Assembly: GCA_016182905.1 (NCBI GenBank)
Contig: JACPFR010000009.1
Coordinates: 124,001 to 188,000, forward strand
DNA from: Elusimicrobiota bacterium
GTDB lineage: Bacteria > Elusimicrobiota > Elusimicrobia > UBA1565 > UBA9628
DNA: 64,000 nt
Direction of reading: 5' to 3'
The notes beneath the pieces are model-generated. The model saw only the letters and a list, made by a program, of their open reading frames with translations. It was not told the origin of the DNA and made no database searches. This document shows, piece after piece, positions 27,821 to 35,406 of this stretch. Positions within the stretch are counted from its first letter, which is position 1. The number at the start of each line of letters is the position of its first letter. The translations under genes were made by a program, and so were the position numbers.

Positions 27821-29307
27821 TTCCAGTGCCTCGGGTTCTTCTCCAGGTCTTCCGCGTATAGGCGGCCCAGCTCCTCCATGTCGATCGGCGGCCCGCCTCC
27901 CGGCTTGGGCGCCGTGATGACGAGAGGCGGCAGCTCGACGATCCCGGCGGGGCCCCGCCCGGCGCGCAGGCGCCTCAGCGCGCGGGCGCGGGCGGTCAAC
28001 CGGGCCTCGAGCGCCCCGAGGTACGGCGAGCCGGCCGCGGCGATCAGCTCCTTCTTCTCCTTCGCGCCGGCCGGCGACGACCATTCCTTGATCTGCTCCT
28101 CGAGGGCCTTGCTGCTCGCGGCGAGCTTCTCCTGGTGCCCCTTGGCCCACTTGAGATAATCGTCGAGCTTCTTCTCGGCCGGGGCCAGGCGCTCCTTGGC
28201 GACGCGGTGGACCTTGATGAAGTGCGCGACGACCGGCCGCCAGGTCTCGTTCTCCTTGATCTCCGCCTCGGTCTTGGCCGCGTCGGCGTCGATCAGCTTC
28301 CCGCGTCCGCGCAAAGTCGTCACCGGGTTCTTCATCTCCTTCGGGCTGAAGGTGAGGATATAGTAGGGATCGCGCGTCAGGAGCTCGCGATAATAGCCCT
28401 CGGGGTCGTCCAGGAAATCCTTCGGGGAGCCGTCGACGACCTTGCCCGCCAGCTCGGTCTGCACCAGCCAGTCGATCAACCGCGAGCCGAGCTCGTCGCC
28501 CCGGTAGTGGTCGTGCGCGACCTCGGGGAAGCCCGCCCTCTTGCTGCGCTGGATCTCGAACGCGTGGCCGAACAGCTCGTGCGCCAAGGTGCCCGCCATC
28601 GCGACGCGCGTGTGATCGGGATCCTGGGCGAGGTACTCGCGGCTGAGCGTGACCTTCGGCGGATCCAGGGCGGTGTCGGTCTCCCCCGAGTTGTGGTCGA
28701 GGTCGTCCATCGTCACCTCGGCGGCGGCGCGCTCCCTCACGAACTCCGCCGCGAGCTCCCGCCCCGTCTTCGACTTCAGGATCAGACCGACCGCCTCGCC
28801 GAGCGCCTCGCGCTCGGGCTTCGTTCCCTTGAACACGAGACGCGCGAGAAGCCGGGTTTGAAGGACGGCCGGATCGGCCGCCGCGCCGGACGCCGCCCCG
28901 CCGGAGGGAGGCCCGCGGATGTCGCCGGAGCGCGCGGCTCCGCCGTCGAAATCCATCCGAGCGGGAGCGCCTTTGGGAACGCGCGAAAGCGCGCGCTGAT
29001 AGGCCGCGTCGCCGGCCGCGCTCGGGGACGAGCCGCCGGGGATCGTCCCGCCGGACGGACCCGCCAGTAGCTCGGCGACCCGGGCGTTCGTGAGCACGGG
29101 CCGCGCGGGATCGGCGGGACGGGAATCGACGAGGCGGCCGTCCTTGAGCGCGTAGCGCCCCTGGTCGAGGGCGAGGAGGAATTCCCGCTGCCCCGGCTGA
29201 AGGGCGCCCGGGACCCGGGCGTCGAACGGGTCGTCGGGACCGGCGCTCGCCCGGACGGCGGCGGCCAGGAACAGGACGAAAAAGGCGGTTTTGAGGCCTC
29301 GGGGCAT
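27817..29307 (-). CDS. secreted protein with an HEXXGH zinc-peptidase-like motif
   Basis: A 496-aa exported protein (signal peptide about 1-22). A Gly/Pro/Ala-rich linker to about residue 140 leads to a helical domain with TLAHELFGHAFE, giving H243-E244-x-x-G-H248. This six-residue HEXXGH spacing is that of peptidase family M49 rather than the usual HEXXH, although no wider similarity to M49 is apparent. A helical tail (about 340-460) follows, then a Pro-rich end. A glutamate zinc ligand cannot be assigned with certainty. TATACT lies 20 nt upstream of the ATG, so this unit has a short leader. It is coupled to the secreted 186-aa protein. Confidence 0.6.
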   Translation of the reverse strand: MPRGLKTAFFVLFLAAAVRASAGPDDPFDARVPGALQPGQREFLLALDQGRYALKDGRLVDSRPADPARPVLTNARVAELLAGPSGGTIPGGSSPSAAGDAAYQRALSRVPKGAPARMDFDGGAARSGDIRGPPSGGAASGAAADPAVLQTRLLARLVFKGTKPEREALGEAVGLILKSKTGRELAAEFVRERAAAEVTMDDLDHNSGETDTALDPPKVTLSREYLAQDPDHTRVAMAGTLAHELFGHAFEIQRSKRAGFPEVAHDHYRGDELGSRLIDWLVQTELAGKVVDGSPKDFLDDPEGYYRELLTRDPYYILTFSPKEMKNPVTTLRGRGKLIDADAAKTEAEIKENETWRPVVAHFIKVHRVAKERLAPAEKKLDDYLKWAKGHQEKLAASSKALEEQIKEWSSPAGAKEKKELIAAAGSPYLGALEARLTARARALRRLRAGRGPAGIVELPPLVITAPKPGGGPPIDMEELGRLYAEDLEKNPRHWK

Positions 29308-29370
29308 GAGGGGGTCGCCTCAGGGGCAGTATAACCCCCCGTCGACGGTTATGCCAGGGCTAAGCGGGCG

Positions 29371-29688
29371 TCAGCCGTACTTGTACTTGACGCCCTGGCC
29401 GCCGCCGGGCCACTCGCAGGTGATGTTGTCGAACGGGCAGAGCATGCGGCAGGCGCCGCACTCGATGCAGTTCTCGTAGTTGACGATGACCTTGTTGTGG
29501 GAGGACTCCCACTCGTAGACCTTGGCGGGGCAGACGGTCGTGCAGGGCTTGTCCTTGCACTTCGTCACGCACGGCGCGTCCGCGCCGGAGTTCTTCAGGA
29601 GGATGTTCGCCTCGGGCTGCTTCTTCCACTCGAGCGTGCCGAGCTTCGCCTCGACGCCCGTCTCCACCTTGATATCCTTGATGTCCAT
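29371..29688 (-). CDS. fixX: ferredoxin-like protein FixX
   Basis: A 105-aa ferredoxin that passes electrons with FixC. Cysteines lie in CVTKCKDKPCTTVCPAKVYEW and in the 4Fe-4S set CIECGACRMLCPFDN, as in FixX and the ferredoxin domain of ETF:quinone oxidoreductase. It ends CEWPGGGQGVKYKYG, typical of the family. Its ATG shares one base with the fixC TGA. fixA and fixB (electron-transfer flavoprotein) are not adjacent. Confidence 0.92.
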   Translation of the reverse strand: MDIKDIKVETGVEAKLGTLEWKKQPEANILLKNSGADAPCVTKCKDKPCTTVCPAKVYEWESSHNKVIVNYENCIECGACRMLCPFDNITCEWPGGGQGVKYKYG

Positions 29689-30992
29689 CAGATCGCCACC
29701 TTCCGCAGAGGGAACAGGTCCTTCGCGACGCGCACGAAGCCGCGCTCGCGGATCATCCCGAGCGCCGTCTTCAGGTGCGTGCGCTTGGGCACGCCGTCGG
29801 CCGAGAAGCGCAGCTGGGCCAGCTCGCAGGCGAGCTTCGGGTAGAACTCGAGGAAGCCCGGGGAGTTCTCGACGTGCTCCTCGAGGTCCTGGACGTCCTC
29901 CATGTCGGGAAGGACGTACGACGCCTTGAGCTTGTCCACGTACGCCGACAACGTCGCCTTCGTGTAGTCGCCCTTCTTCTTGGCCTCGATGACGGTCTCG
30001 GCCGCGAGCTTGCCGGCGGTCATCGCGAGGTTGGAGCCCTCGCGATAGGCGGGGTTCGTCATCTGCGCCGCGTCGCCCGCGACGAGGAAGCCGTCGGCGG
30101 CGAGCGGGGGCATCGACTTGTAGCCGCCCTCGGGTATGAGGTGCGCGGAGTACTCGAGCAGCTTGCCGCCGGAGATCAGCTTCTTGACCAGCGGGTGCGC
30201 CTTGACGTGCTCGAGGTGGTCGGAGGGCCGCAGGCCCGTGCGCTGGTAGTCGGACAGCTTGCAGCCGACGCCGAGCGCGAGCGACTCCTTGTTCGTGTAC
30301 AGGAACGCGTAGCCGAGCATGCCCAGCGACACCGAGCCGAACATCTCCATCGTGGCCCCTTCGCCGGGGTTGAGCTGGAAGCGGTCCTCGATGACGGAGG
30401 AGGGCAAAGCGATGACTTCCTTGGCGCCGAGCGCGACTTCCGAGGACTTGAGCTCGTCGATGAAGCCCGCCTTCTGCGCGATGATCGAGTTGACGCCGTC
30501 GCAGGCGATGACCACGTTGGCGGTGAGCTCGTCGCCGTCGGAGGTCTTGATGCCGGCGATCTTGCCGGAGGCGTCCTTGACGACGCCGACGACCATGACG
30601 CCGCAGAACACCTCGGCGCCGGCCTCCTCGGCCTTCTTCGCGTACCACTGGTCGAAGTGCGTGCGGATGCTCGTGTAGCAGTTCGGGATGCCCTCGAGGA
30701 ACTTCTTGGAACGGTAGCCGACCGTGACGAAGGAGTCGTCGGTCGTGATGCAAGTCTTCTGCTCGACGATCGGGCGCTCGACGGGGGCGTCGGCGGCCTT
30801 CCAGAACTCGGGGACGATCTCGTGCAGCATCTTCGAGTACAGCACCGCGCCCTGCACGTTCTTGGCGCCGGGGTACTCGCCGCGCTCGAGGACGACGACC
30901 TTCAGGCCCGCGCGGGCCATCACGATGGCCGCGGAAAGACCCGCCGGTCCGGCTCCTACGACGATCGCGTCATAAGCGGGTTCTTCGGCCAT
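29688..30992 (-). CDS. fixC: FixC-type flavoprotein (ETF:quinone oxidoreductase-like)
   Basis: A 434-aa FAD-dependent membrane-associated dehydrogenase that transfers electrons from an electron-transfer flavoprotein to quinone. The Rossmann motif VVGAGPAGLSAAIVMA is at residues 11-26, followed by LERGEYPGAKNVQG and, near the middle, GFLVAGDAAQMTNPAYREGSN, the second FAD contact. It lacks its own clusters, which FixX provides. AGGATC precedes the ATG. The gene is 7 nt after a single-domain response regulator and directly before fixX, an unusual operon partner. Confidence 0.92.
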   Translation of the reverse strand: MAEEPAYDAIVVGAGPAGLSAAIVMARAGLKVVVLERGEYPGAKNVQGAVLYSKMLHEIVPEFWKAADAPVERPIVEQKTCITTDDSFVTVGYRSKKFLEGIPNCYTSIRTHFDQWYAKKAEEAGAEVFCGVMVVGVVKDASGKIAGIKTSDGDELTANVVIACDGVNSIIAQKAGFIDELKSSEVALGAKEVIALPSSVIEDRFQLNPGEGATMEMFGSVSLGMLGYAFLYTNKESLALGVGCKLSDYQRTGLRPSDHLEHVKAHPLVKKLISGGKLLEYSAHLIPEGGYKSMPPLAADGFLVAGDAAQMTNPAYREGSNLAMTAGKLAAETVIEAKKKGDYTKATLSAYVDKLKASYVLPDMEDVQDLEEHVENSPGFLEFYPKLACELAQLRFSADGVPKRTHLKTALGMIRERGFVRVAKDLFPLRKVAI

Positions 30993-30999
30993 GTGATCC

Positions 31000-31374
31000 T
31001 CACCCCGCGACTTTCGCGGAGGCGTCCTGGACCGTCTTCAGGAGCTCTTCCGTCTTGAAAGGCTTGGTCATGAAGCCGACGACCTGCGGGAACTTCTGGA
31101 AAAGGGTCTTCGAGGGCTCGAGCGCCGTGAGGACGACGATGGGGAGGTCCTTCGTCGTGGGCTCGGCCGCGATCTTGAGCTGCAGCGAGTAGCCGTCGAT
31201 GCCGGGCAGCATGACGTCGAGGACGAGGACGTCGGGCTTGACCTTGGCGATCTCGTCCCAGGCGTGCCGCCCGTTGTCGCAGGTGTGCACCTCGAAGCCG
31301 CCGTGCTCGAGCGTGTACTTCACGAGCGCGAGCATCTCGGGTTCATCGTCGATAACGAGGACTTTTTTGGCCAT
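31000..31374 (-). CDS. single-domain response regulator
   Basis: A 124-aa receiver domain with no output module. Conserved residues are D9/D10 (VIDDEPEM), phosphoacceptor D53 (VLDVMLPGIDG), T83 (VVLTALEP) and K104 (MTKPFKTEEL). It may act like CheY/DivK or in a phosphorelay. The message is probably leaderless: TAAATT lies exactly 6 nt before the ATG. It leads the fixC-fixX pair, 7 nt apart, which suggests regulation of or by redox metabolism, though no sensor kinase is nearby. Confidence 0.93.
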   Translation of the reverse strand: MAKKVLVIDDEPEMLALVKYTLEHGGFEVHTCDNGRHAWDEIAKVKPDVLVLDVMLPGIDGYSLQLKIAAEPTTKDLPIVVLTALEPSKTLFQKFPQVVGFMTKPFKTEELLKTVQDASAKVAG

Positions 31375-31380
31375 GGGCCG

Positions 31381-31386
31381 AATTTA
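31381..31386 (-). promoter_or_regulatory. -10 box TAAATT of the response regulator-fixCX unit (leaderless)
   Basis: TAAATT on the minus strand with the 6-nt spacer CGGCCC before the ATG at 31374. Confidence 0.6.
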
Positions 31387-31444
31387 TCAATTCGTGCGAA
31401 GGAAGTCCATGGGTGGCCTCGATGGCGAGCGCTGTCGGGCCGGA

Positions 31445-31960
31445 CTACTCGCCGAACGGCCCGCCGAGCTCCGGCGCCTGGATGTCGTTGGCGGCGACCG
31501 CCAGGCCGGATTCTTCCGCGCTGGCCTCCGTGAACGCGGCGTGCACGGCGGCATGGACCTCGCGGGGAAGCACGGGCTCGATCGTGTCGAGCACCTTCGG
31601 GCTGATGTGGCAGTTGAGCGTGAAGAGAACGGCTTTCAGCGCCGTCGCGGGCTCCACCCCCGTCGCTTCCTTGAGACCGCCGCGGATGCGGTCGTAGAAC
31701 TCGGCGCGGCTCATGCGCCGAGGCTTCGGAGTCACCTTCCAGCCGTCGAAGAAAACGCCCTTGATCATCAGCGGCATCTGCGCCGAGAACTTGACCGCCT
31801 CGGCGGGAGGCAGGCAGTCGCGCAGGGCGTGCAGCACCGAGCGCAACGCGGCATACGCCTGGAAGCGGCTGCGCATCTTCCCGGCCGTCTCGATGTCCTT
31901 GAGCCAGATGTTCCCCTTCTGCACGGCGGTGTCGAACGCGTCCGGCGTGTGTCGTCTCAT
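31445..31960 (-). CDS. DUF2267 protein
   Basis: A 171-aa soluble helical protein of the DUF2267 family: FDTAVQKGNIWLKDIE, RFQAYAALRSVLHALRDCLPPAEAVKFSAQMPLMIKGVFFDGW and MSRAEFYDRIR are typical. Members often sit in stress and phosphate/redox gene sets, but their function is not established. The ATG at 31960 is chosen over an in-frame upstream ATG because a GGAGGGGG site lies just before it. It is not coupled to the response regulator operon (70 nt gap). Confidence 0.8.
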   Translation of the reverse strand: MRRHTPDAFDTAVQKGNIWLKDIETAGKMRSRFQAYAALRSVLHALRDCLPPAEAVKFSAQMPLMIKGVFFDGWKVTPKPRRMSRAEFYDRIRGGLKEATGVEPATALKAVLFTLNCHISPKVLDTIEPVLPREVHAAVHAAFTEASAEESGLAVAANDIQAPELGGPFGE

Positions 31961-32057
31961 GGTAGCCCCCTCCGCCCCTGGATACAAGATACCCCCGGGA
32001 GCGACGGGATGCCATGGAGGAAAGGTAACTTTAGGATGAACCGGGGCGAGGTTGGGC

Positions 32058-32063
32058 TATAAT
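32058..32063 (+). promoter_or_regulatory. -10 box TATAAT of the secreted cysteine-hydrolase-like gene (leaderless)
   Basis: Perfect TATAAT with the 6-nt spacer AACCGG before the GTG at 32070, which is two codons before two tandem ATGs. Confidence 0.65.
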
Positions 32064-32069
32064 AACCGG

Positions 32070-33644
32070 GTGAAGATGATGACCGGGCTCGTCGCGCTGA
32101 TCCTCTCCCTGGCCGTCGGCGCGTCCGCGGCCCCCGACGCGGTCTTCGACGGCTCGCGACTGTTCGGAGCCGGCGTCGCCGCGCCCGTCGCGGGAAGCTG
32201 GCGTCAGGCCGCCCCGGTCCTTCCGCGCCCCGTGTTCGTTCCCGTCGCCGCGGAGGCCCCCGCTGCGACCTCGGCCCCGGCGGAGTCCGTACGCCGCCTC
32301 ACCAGCGGCTTCCTGGGATTGTACCCCGAGGCGGACTTCGACCTCGGCACCGGCCGCTGCGCCGCCTGCAACGGCCCGGTCGAGGGTAAGTGGTACTTCC
32401 TGGACGACGAGCTGGCCTTCCCCAAGACCGGGCCCGCGGGGCTGGTCTGGCTCGGCTCGCGCGAGATGCACGAGGGCGTGACCTTGTCGGCCGACGGGCT
32501 CACCGCGCGGCTGCGGGACGGCACGGTCGTGCCGTTCGCGCTCACGGACAAGATCGAGTCGAACCGCTCCTATTATGACGCGTCGAGCCTCGCCTACCTG
32601 CGCGGCCGCACCGTGCGCGTGCGCGGCGAGCTGATCGAGAAGGACGGCGTGAAGGTCCTCGTCGCGCGCACGATCTGGCCCGAGGACTACCGCATCGACG
32701 CCGCGAGCCTGAAGGAAGCCGACGTCAAGAACGCGGCGGACGTCGACGCGCTCGTCTCCGCGGACAAGGGCGGCGCCAAGAAGGGTTTCCAGACCTTGCT
32801 CCTCTGGGAGCGTCCCGGCGCGGGCCGCGCCTGGGAAGGGCTGCCCGTCATGGGCTTCATGCTCAACGGCGCGCAGGGCGACGACGACGAGGCCCTCGCG
32901 GGACACTCGAGCCTCTTCACCGGCCGCTACGGGCCCGGCGGGAGCATGGCCGACTGGATCTTCGACAATTTCTACGACATGAACACCGTCAGCGAGAAGG
33001 GGATCGTGGCGAGCATGGTGCCGATGGACAAGTACATGACCGACCTGAACAGCGGCCAGAGCTGGTACCGGCCGTCCTACGTGCTCGTCATGGTCATGAA
33101 GGACGCGCGCGTCCCGGCGAAGTTCCAGGAGGCCTTCACGGCGCAGTACGCGAAGTACTACTCGCAGGAGCTCAAGTACGACAAGACGAGCAAGAACTGC
33201 ACGGCGCTGATCTCCGACCCGGTCCGCGAGCAGGGCTGGAAGTTCCCCGAGACGGGAAAGACGCCGACTCTCGTCGCCAAGATGATCTCCAAAGCCGTGG
33301 GGTTGAAGGACAAGGAGGCCGGCGAGCAGATCTACCGCTCCCTGCGCGAGGAGCCGACGCGCAGCTTCCCCCGCGCGTCCTTCAGCGCCGTCGGCGGCGA
33401 CCTGCTGACTTTGGCCGGCGCGTTCGGCGCCGAGCCGTCAGGCCGCGAATATTCCCCGCTCGAGAACGAGATCCGCGAGGACCTGCTCGCGGTGCTGTTC
33501 GTGCGCCTGCCCCAGATCCCCTCGAGCCGCAAGTTCGGCCGCGAACCCGTCGGCGGCGTCGTGGACTACTTCCTGCGCGCGCCGCTCGACCGCTCGAAGT
33601 GGCAGACCGTCCCCTCCTACCCCCGCCCCTTCCCCCCGCGTTAG
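32070..33644 (+). CDS. secreted protein with permuted papain-like (DUF4105/NlpC-type) domain
   Basis: A 524-aa exported protein (signal peptide about 1-21). After a Pro/Ala-rich linker comes a domain with a Cys pair (CAACNGP, about 97-100) that may bind metal, then a region with ALAGHSSLFTGRYG (His about 279) and, about 98 residues later, SKNCTALISDP (Cys about 377). His before Cys and the NCT motif are the pattern of circularly permuted NlpC/P60-like enzymes such as DUF4105, so a thiol amidase or peptidase acting on the envelope is possible. I use the GTG at 32070 because TATAAT lies 6 nt upstream. A long hairpin element follows the stop. Confidence 0.6.
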   Translation: MKMMTGLVALILSLAVGASAAPDAVFDGSRLFGAGVAAPVAGSWRQAAPVLPRPVFVPVAAEAPAATSAPAESVRRLTSGFLGLYPEADFDLGTGRCAACNGPVEGKWYFLDDELAFPKTGPAGLVWLGSREMHEGVTLSADGLTARLRDGTVVPFALTDKIESNRSYYDASSLAYLRGRTVRVRGELIEKDGVKVLVARTIWPEDYRIDAASLKEADVKNAADVDALVSADKGGAKKGFQTLLLWERPGAGRAWEGLPVMGFMLNGAQGDDDEALAGHSSLFTGRYGPGGSMADWIFDNFYDMNTVSEKGIVASMVPMDKYMTDLNSGQSWYRPSYVLVMVMKDARVPAKFQEAFTAQYAKYYSQELKYDKTSKNCTALISDPVREQGWKFPETGKTPTLVAKMISKAVGLKDKEAGEQIYRSLREEPTRSFPRASFSAVGGDLLTLAGAFGAEPSGREYSPLENEIREDLLAVLFVRLPQIPSSRKFGREPVGGVVDYFLRAPLDRSKWQTVPSYPRPFPPR

Positions 33645-33649
33645 GAAGC

Positions 33650-33728
33650 GGTGCCAGGCCTCCCATTATCCCATTACTCCATGAGTATGGATCGATGGGA
33701 GTAATGGGATAATGGGAGGCCTGGCACC
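33650..33728. repeat. 79-bp palindrome with GGTGCCAGG/CCTGGCACC ends
   Basis: A perfect 31-bp stem (33650-33680 with 33698-33728) and a 17-nt loop. It fills the gap between two convergent genes, 5 nt after one stop and 1 nt before the other, and could serve as a two-way terminator. The terminal GGTGYCAGG matches that of the 1838-2034 element while the rest of the stem differs. Confidence 0.9.
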
Positions 33729-33729
33729 G

Positions 33730-35166
33730 TTACAATACGGGAGGGTCGACGAGGGAGCGGAAGGCGCCGACGAGCTCGGCGGAGGTGGCGAAGCGGCGCG
33801 AGGGCTCGGGGTCGAGGGCGCGCGCGAAGAAGGCGTCGATGCCGGCGGGCAGTCCCTTCGCCGACTCGGACGCGGGCAGGTAGCGGCCCAGAGCGCGGTC
33901 GGTGCCGCGCGGGAAGGCGGGGCGGCCCGTGAGGCGGCGGTACAGCGCCTCGGCGAGCGCGAGGGAATCGGGCGCGCCGGACCTGGCCGCGGCGTCCACG
34001 GCCGCGAGCGCCTGGCGGGCCGAGAGACGGCCGTTCCCGGGAAGGAGCGGCGACGCGGAGGGCTCCTCCGGGGCCGGGCCCTCCTCGCCCGCCTTCGAGG
34101 CCTTGCCGAAGATCCAGCCGAACAGGGCGGACACCGCGAGGATGACGAGGATCGGCCCCAGGCGCGCGCCCGCCGGGGCGGCGGCGGGCGGGTTCAGGCG
34201 GCGCAGGGCCGCGTCGACCTCCGGCGCCTGCGTCGGGTCGAGCTCGGTGGCGCGGCGGTACTCCGCCGCGACCTCGGCCTTGGGGCGGCCGAGCAGCTCC
34301 AGCGCGACGGCCAAGGACAGGCGCGCGGGCCCGCTGCCGGGAGCCAGGGCCACGGCCCGCTCGGCGTCGGCGAGGCCGCCCTCGATGTTCCCGCCCGTGA
34401 GCCTGGCGTTGGCCCGCAGCACGCGGCGGGACACGGTCTCGCCGGCGGCCAGCGCGCGCTCGGCGGCGGCCTCCGCCGTCTTCGGGTCGAGGCCGGCGAG
34501 GGCCACGTTGCCTAGCTGCTCCTGGGCCCGCGCGTCGCGCGGAGCGGCGGCGACGGCCTCCTCGGCCTTGGCCCGCGCGCCCGCGATGTCGCCGGCCGTC
34601 AGGCGCACGACGGACTCGCGGATGCTCTCGTCGACGCCGGCGTGTAGCGGGAGCGCCGCGGCCAGGATCAGCAGCAGGGCCAGGGACCTCTGAAGGAGAT
34701 GGACGTCGAGGACCTTGCCGAACTTCTCCCCGACCTGGCGCAGGCGCCCGGCCTCGAGGAAGCCGCGCTTGGCGTGCAGGCGCAGGCTCGCCTCGTTGCC
34801 CTCGGTGACGCGCGCGAGCACCTGCTTGAGGCCGGCCTTCCCGCCGGCGGCGAGGACCGCGTCGAGCAGGGCGCCTCCGCGGCCGCGGCCGCGCGCGCCC
34901 TCGTCGATGTACACGGAGACCTCGGCGGTGCGGGCGTAGGCGCAGCGGTCGGAGTAGGGCGACAGGGAGGCCCAGCCGACGACCTTGCCGCCCTCCTCGG
35001 CGACGATCACCGGGTGCCCGGCGCCGTGCGCCGCGAACCAGGCGCGCTGCTGCTCGAGGGTCTTCGGCTCGGTGTCGAAGGTGCCGGTCGCGCGCAGGAC
35101 AGCCTGGTTGTAGATCCCGGTGATCGCGGGAAGGTCGGCGTCGGTCGCGGGGCGGAGAACGGCCAT
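33730..35166 (-). CDS. fusion: GNAT acetyltransferase - TPR - TM - kinase C-lobe fragment
   Basis: A 478-aa chimera. Residues 1 to about 165 form a GNAT domain of the phosphinothricin acetyltransferase type (VLRPATDADLPAITGIYNQA, GARGRGRGGALLDAV, ending FGKVLDVHLLQRSL, where such enzymes normally stop). With no stop codon it continues into a signal-peptide-like helix (LALLLILAAALPLHA), TPR-like helices (about 195-330), a membrane helix (about 338-358) and a stretch that aligns with the last kinase subdomains of the 47-55 kb kinases (ALYRRLTGRPAF and ARALDPEPSRRFATSAELV). No nucleotide-binding or catalytic loop exists. ATG at 35166 follows TAGACT by 5 nt. Confidence 0.75.
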   Translation of the reverse strand: MAVLRPATDADLPAITGIYNQAVLRATGTFDTEPKTLEQQRAWFAAHGAGHPVIVAEEGGKVVGWASLSPYSDRCAYARTAEVSVYIDEGARGRGRGGALLDAVLAAGGKAGLKQVLARVTEGNEASLRLHAKRGFLEAGRLRQVGEKFGKVLDVHLLQRSLALLLILAAALPLHAGVDESIRESVVRLTAGDIAGARAKAEEAVAAAPRDARAQEQLGNVALAGLDPKTAEAAAERALAAGETVSRRVLRANARLTGGNIEGGLADAERAVALAPGSGPARLSLAVALELLGRPKAEVAAEYRRATELDPTQAPEVDAALRRLNPPAAAPAGARLGPILVILAVSALFGWIFGKASKAGEEGPAPEEPSASPLLPGNGRLSARQALAAVDAAARSGAPDSLALAEALYRRLTGRPAFPRGTDRALGRYLPASESAKGLPAGIDAFFARALDPEPSRRFATSAELVGAFRSLVDPPVL

Positions 35167-35171
35167 GACCA

Positions 35172-35177
35172 AGTCTA
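35172..35177 (-). promoter_or_regulatory. -10 box TAGACT of the GNAT fusion gene (leaderless)
   Basis: TAGACT on the minus strand, 5 nt before the ATG at 35166; a TTG inside the spacer is an alternative start. Confidence 0.5.
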
Positions 35178-35196
35178 GCAGATGAGCCGCCGGGGC

Positions 35197-35406
35197 CTAC
35201 CAGTAGCGCATCATGAAGACGAGGGCGAGCACCCACAGCAGGAGAAGGAGGCCGCCGCCCAGGAGCACCGTTCCCGCGTGGAACGCGAGGCGAGGCTCCT
35301 TCTCCCGGTAGCGCCGGCGCAGCGCCCAGCCCCCGGCCATCGCGGCCAAAGGCGTCCCGAAGAGGGCGGCGATCTCGAGCACGGCGAAGATCACATGCTT
35401 GTTCAC
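35197..35406 (-). CDS. 69-aa two-helix membrane protein
   Basis: A small protein with two membrane helices (about residues 5-25 and 44-66) joined by the basic loop LRRRYREKEPR. The GTG start overlaps the upstream TGA (GTGA) and has a strong AAGGAGGT site 6 nt before it, inside the upstream gene, so it is clearly a real, efficiently translated cistron. It is the last gene of the operon of two secreted shared-module proteins. The arrangement of a small membrane protein after an exported protease-like protein resembles effector/immunity pairs, but that is a hypothesis. Confidence 0.65.
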   Translation of the reverse strand: MNKHVIFAVLEIAALFGTPLAAMAGGWALRRRYREKEPRLAFHAGTVLLGGGLLLLLWVLALVFMMRYW

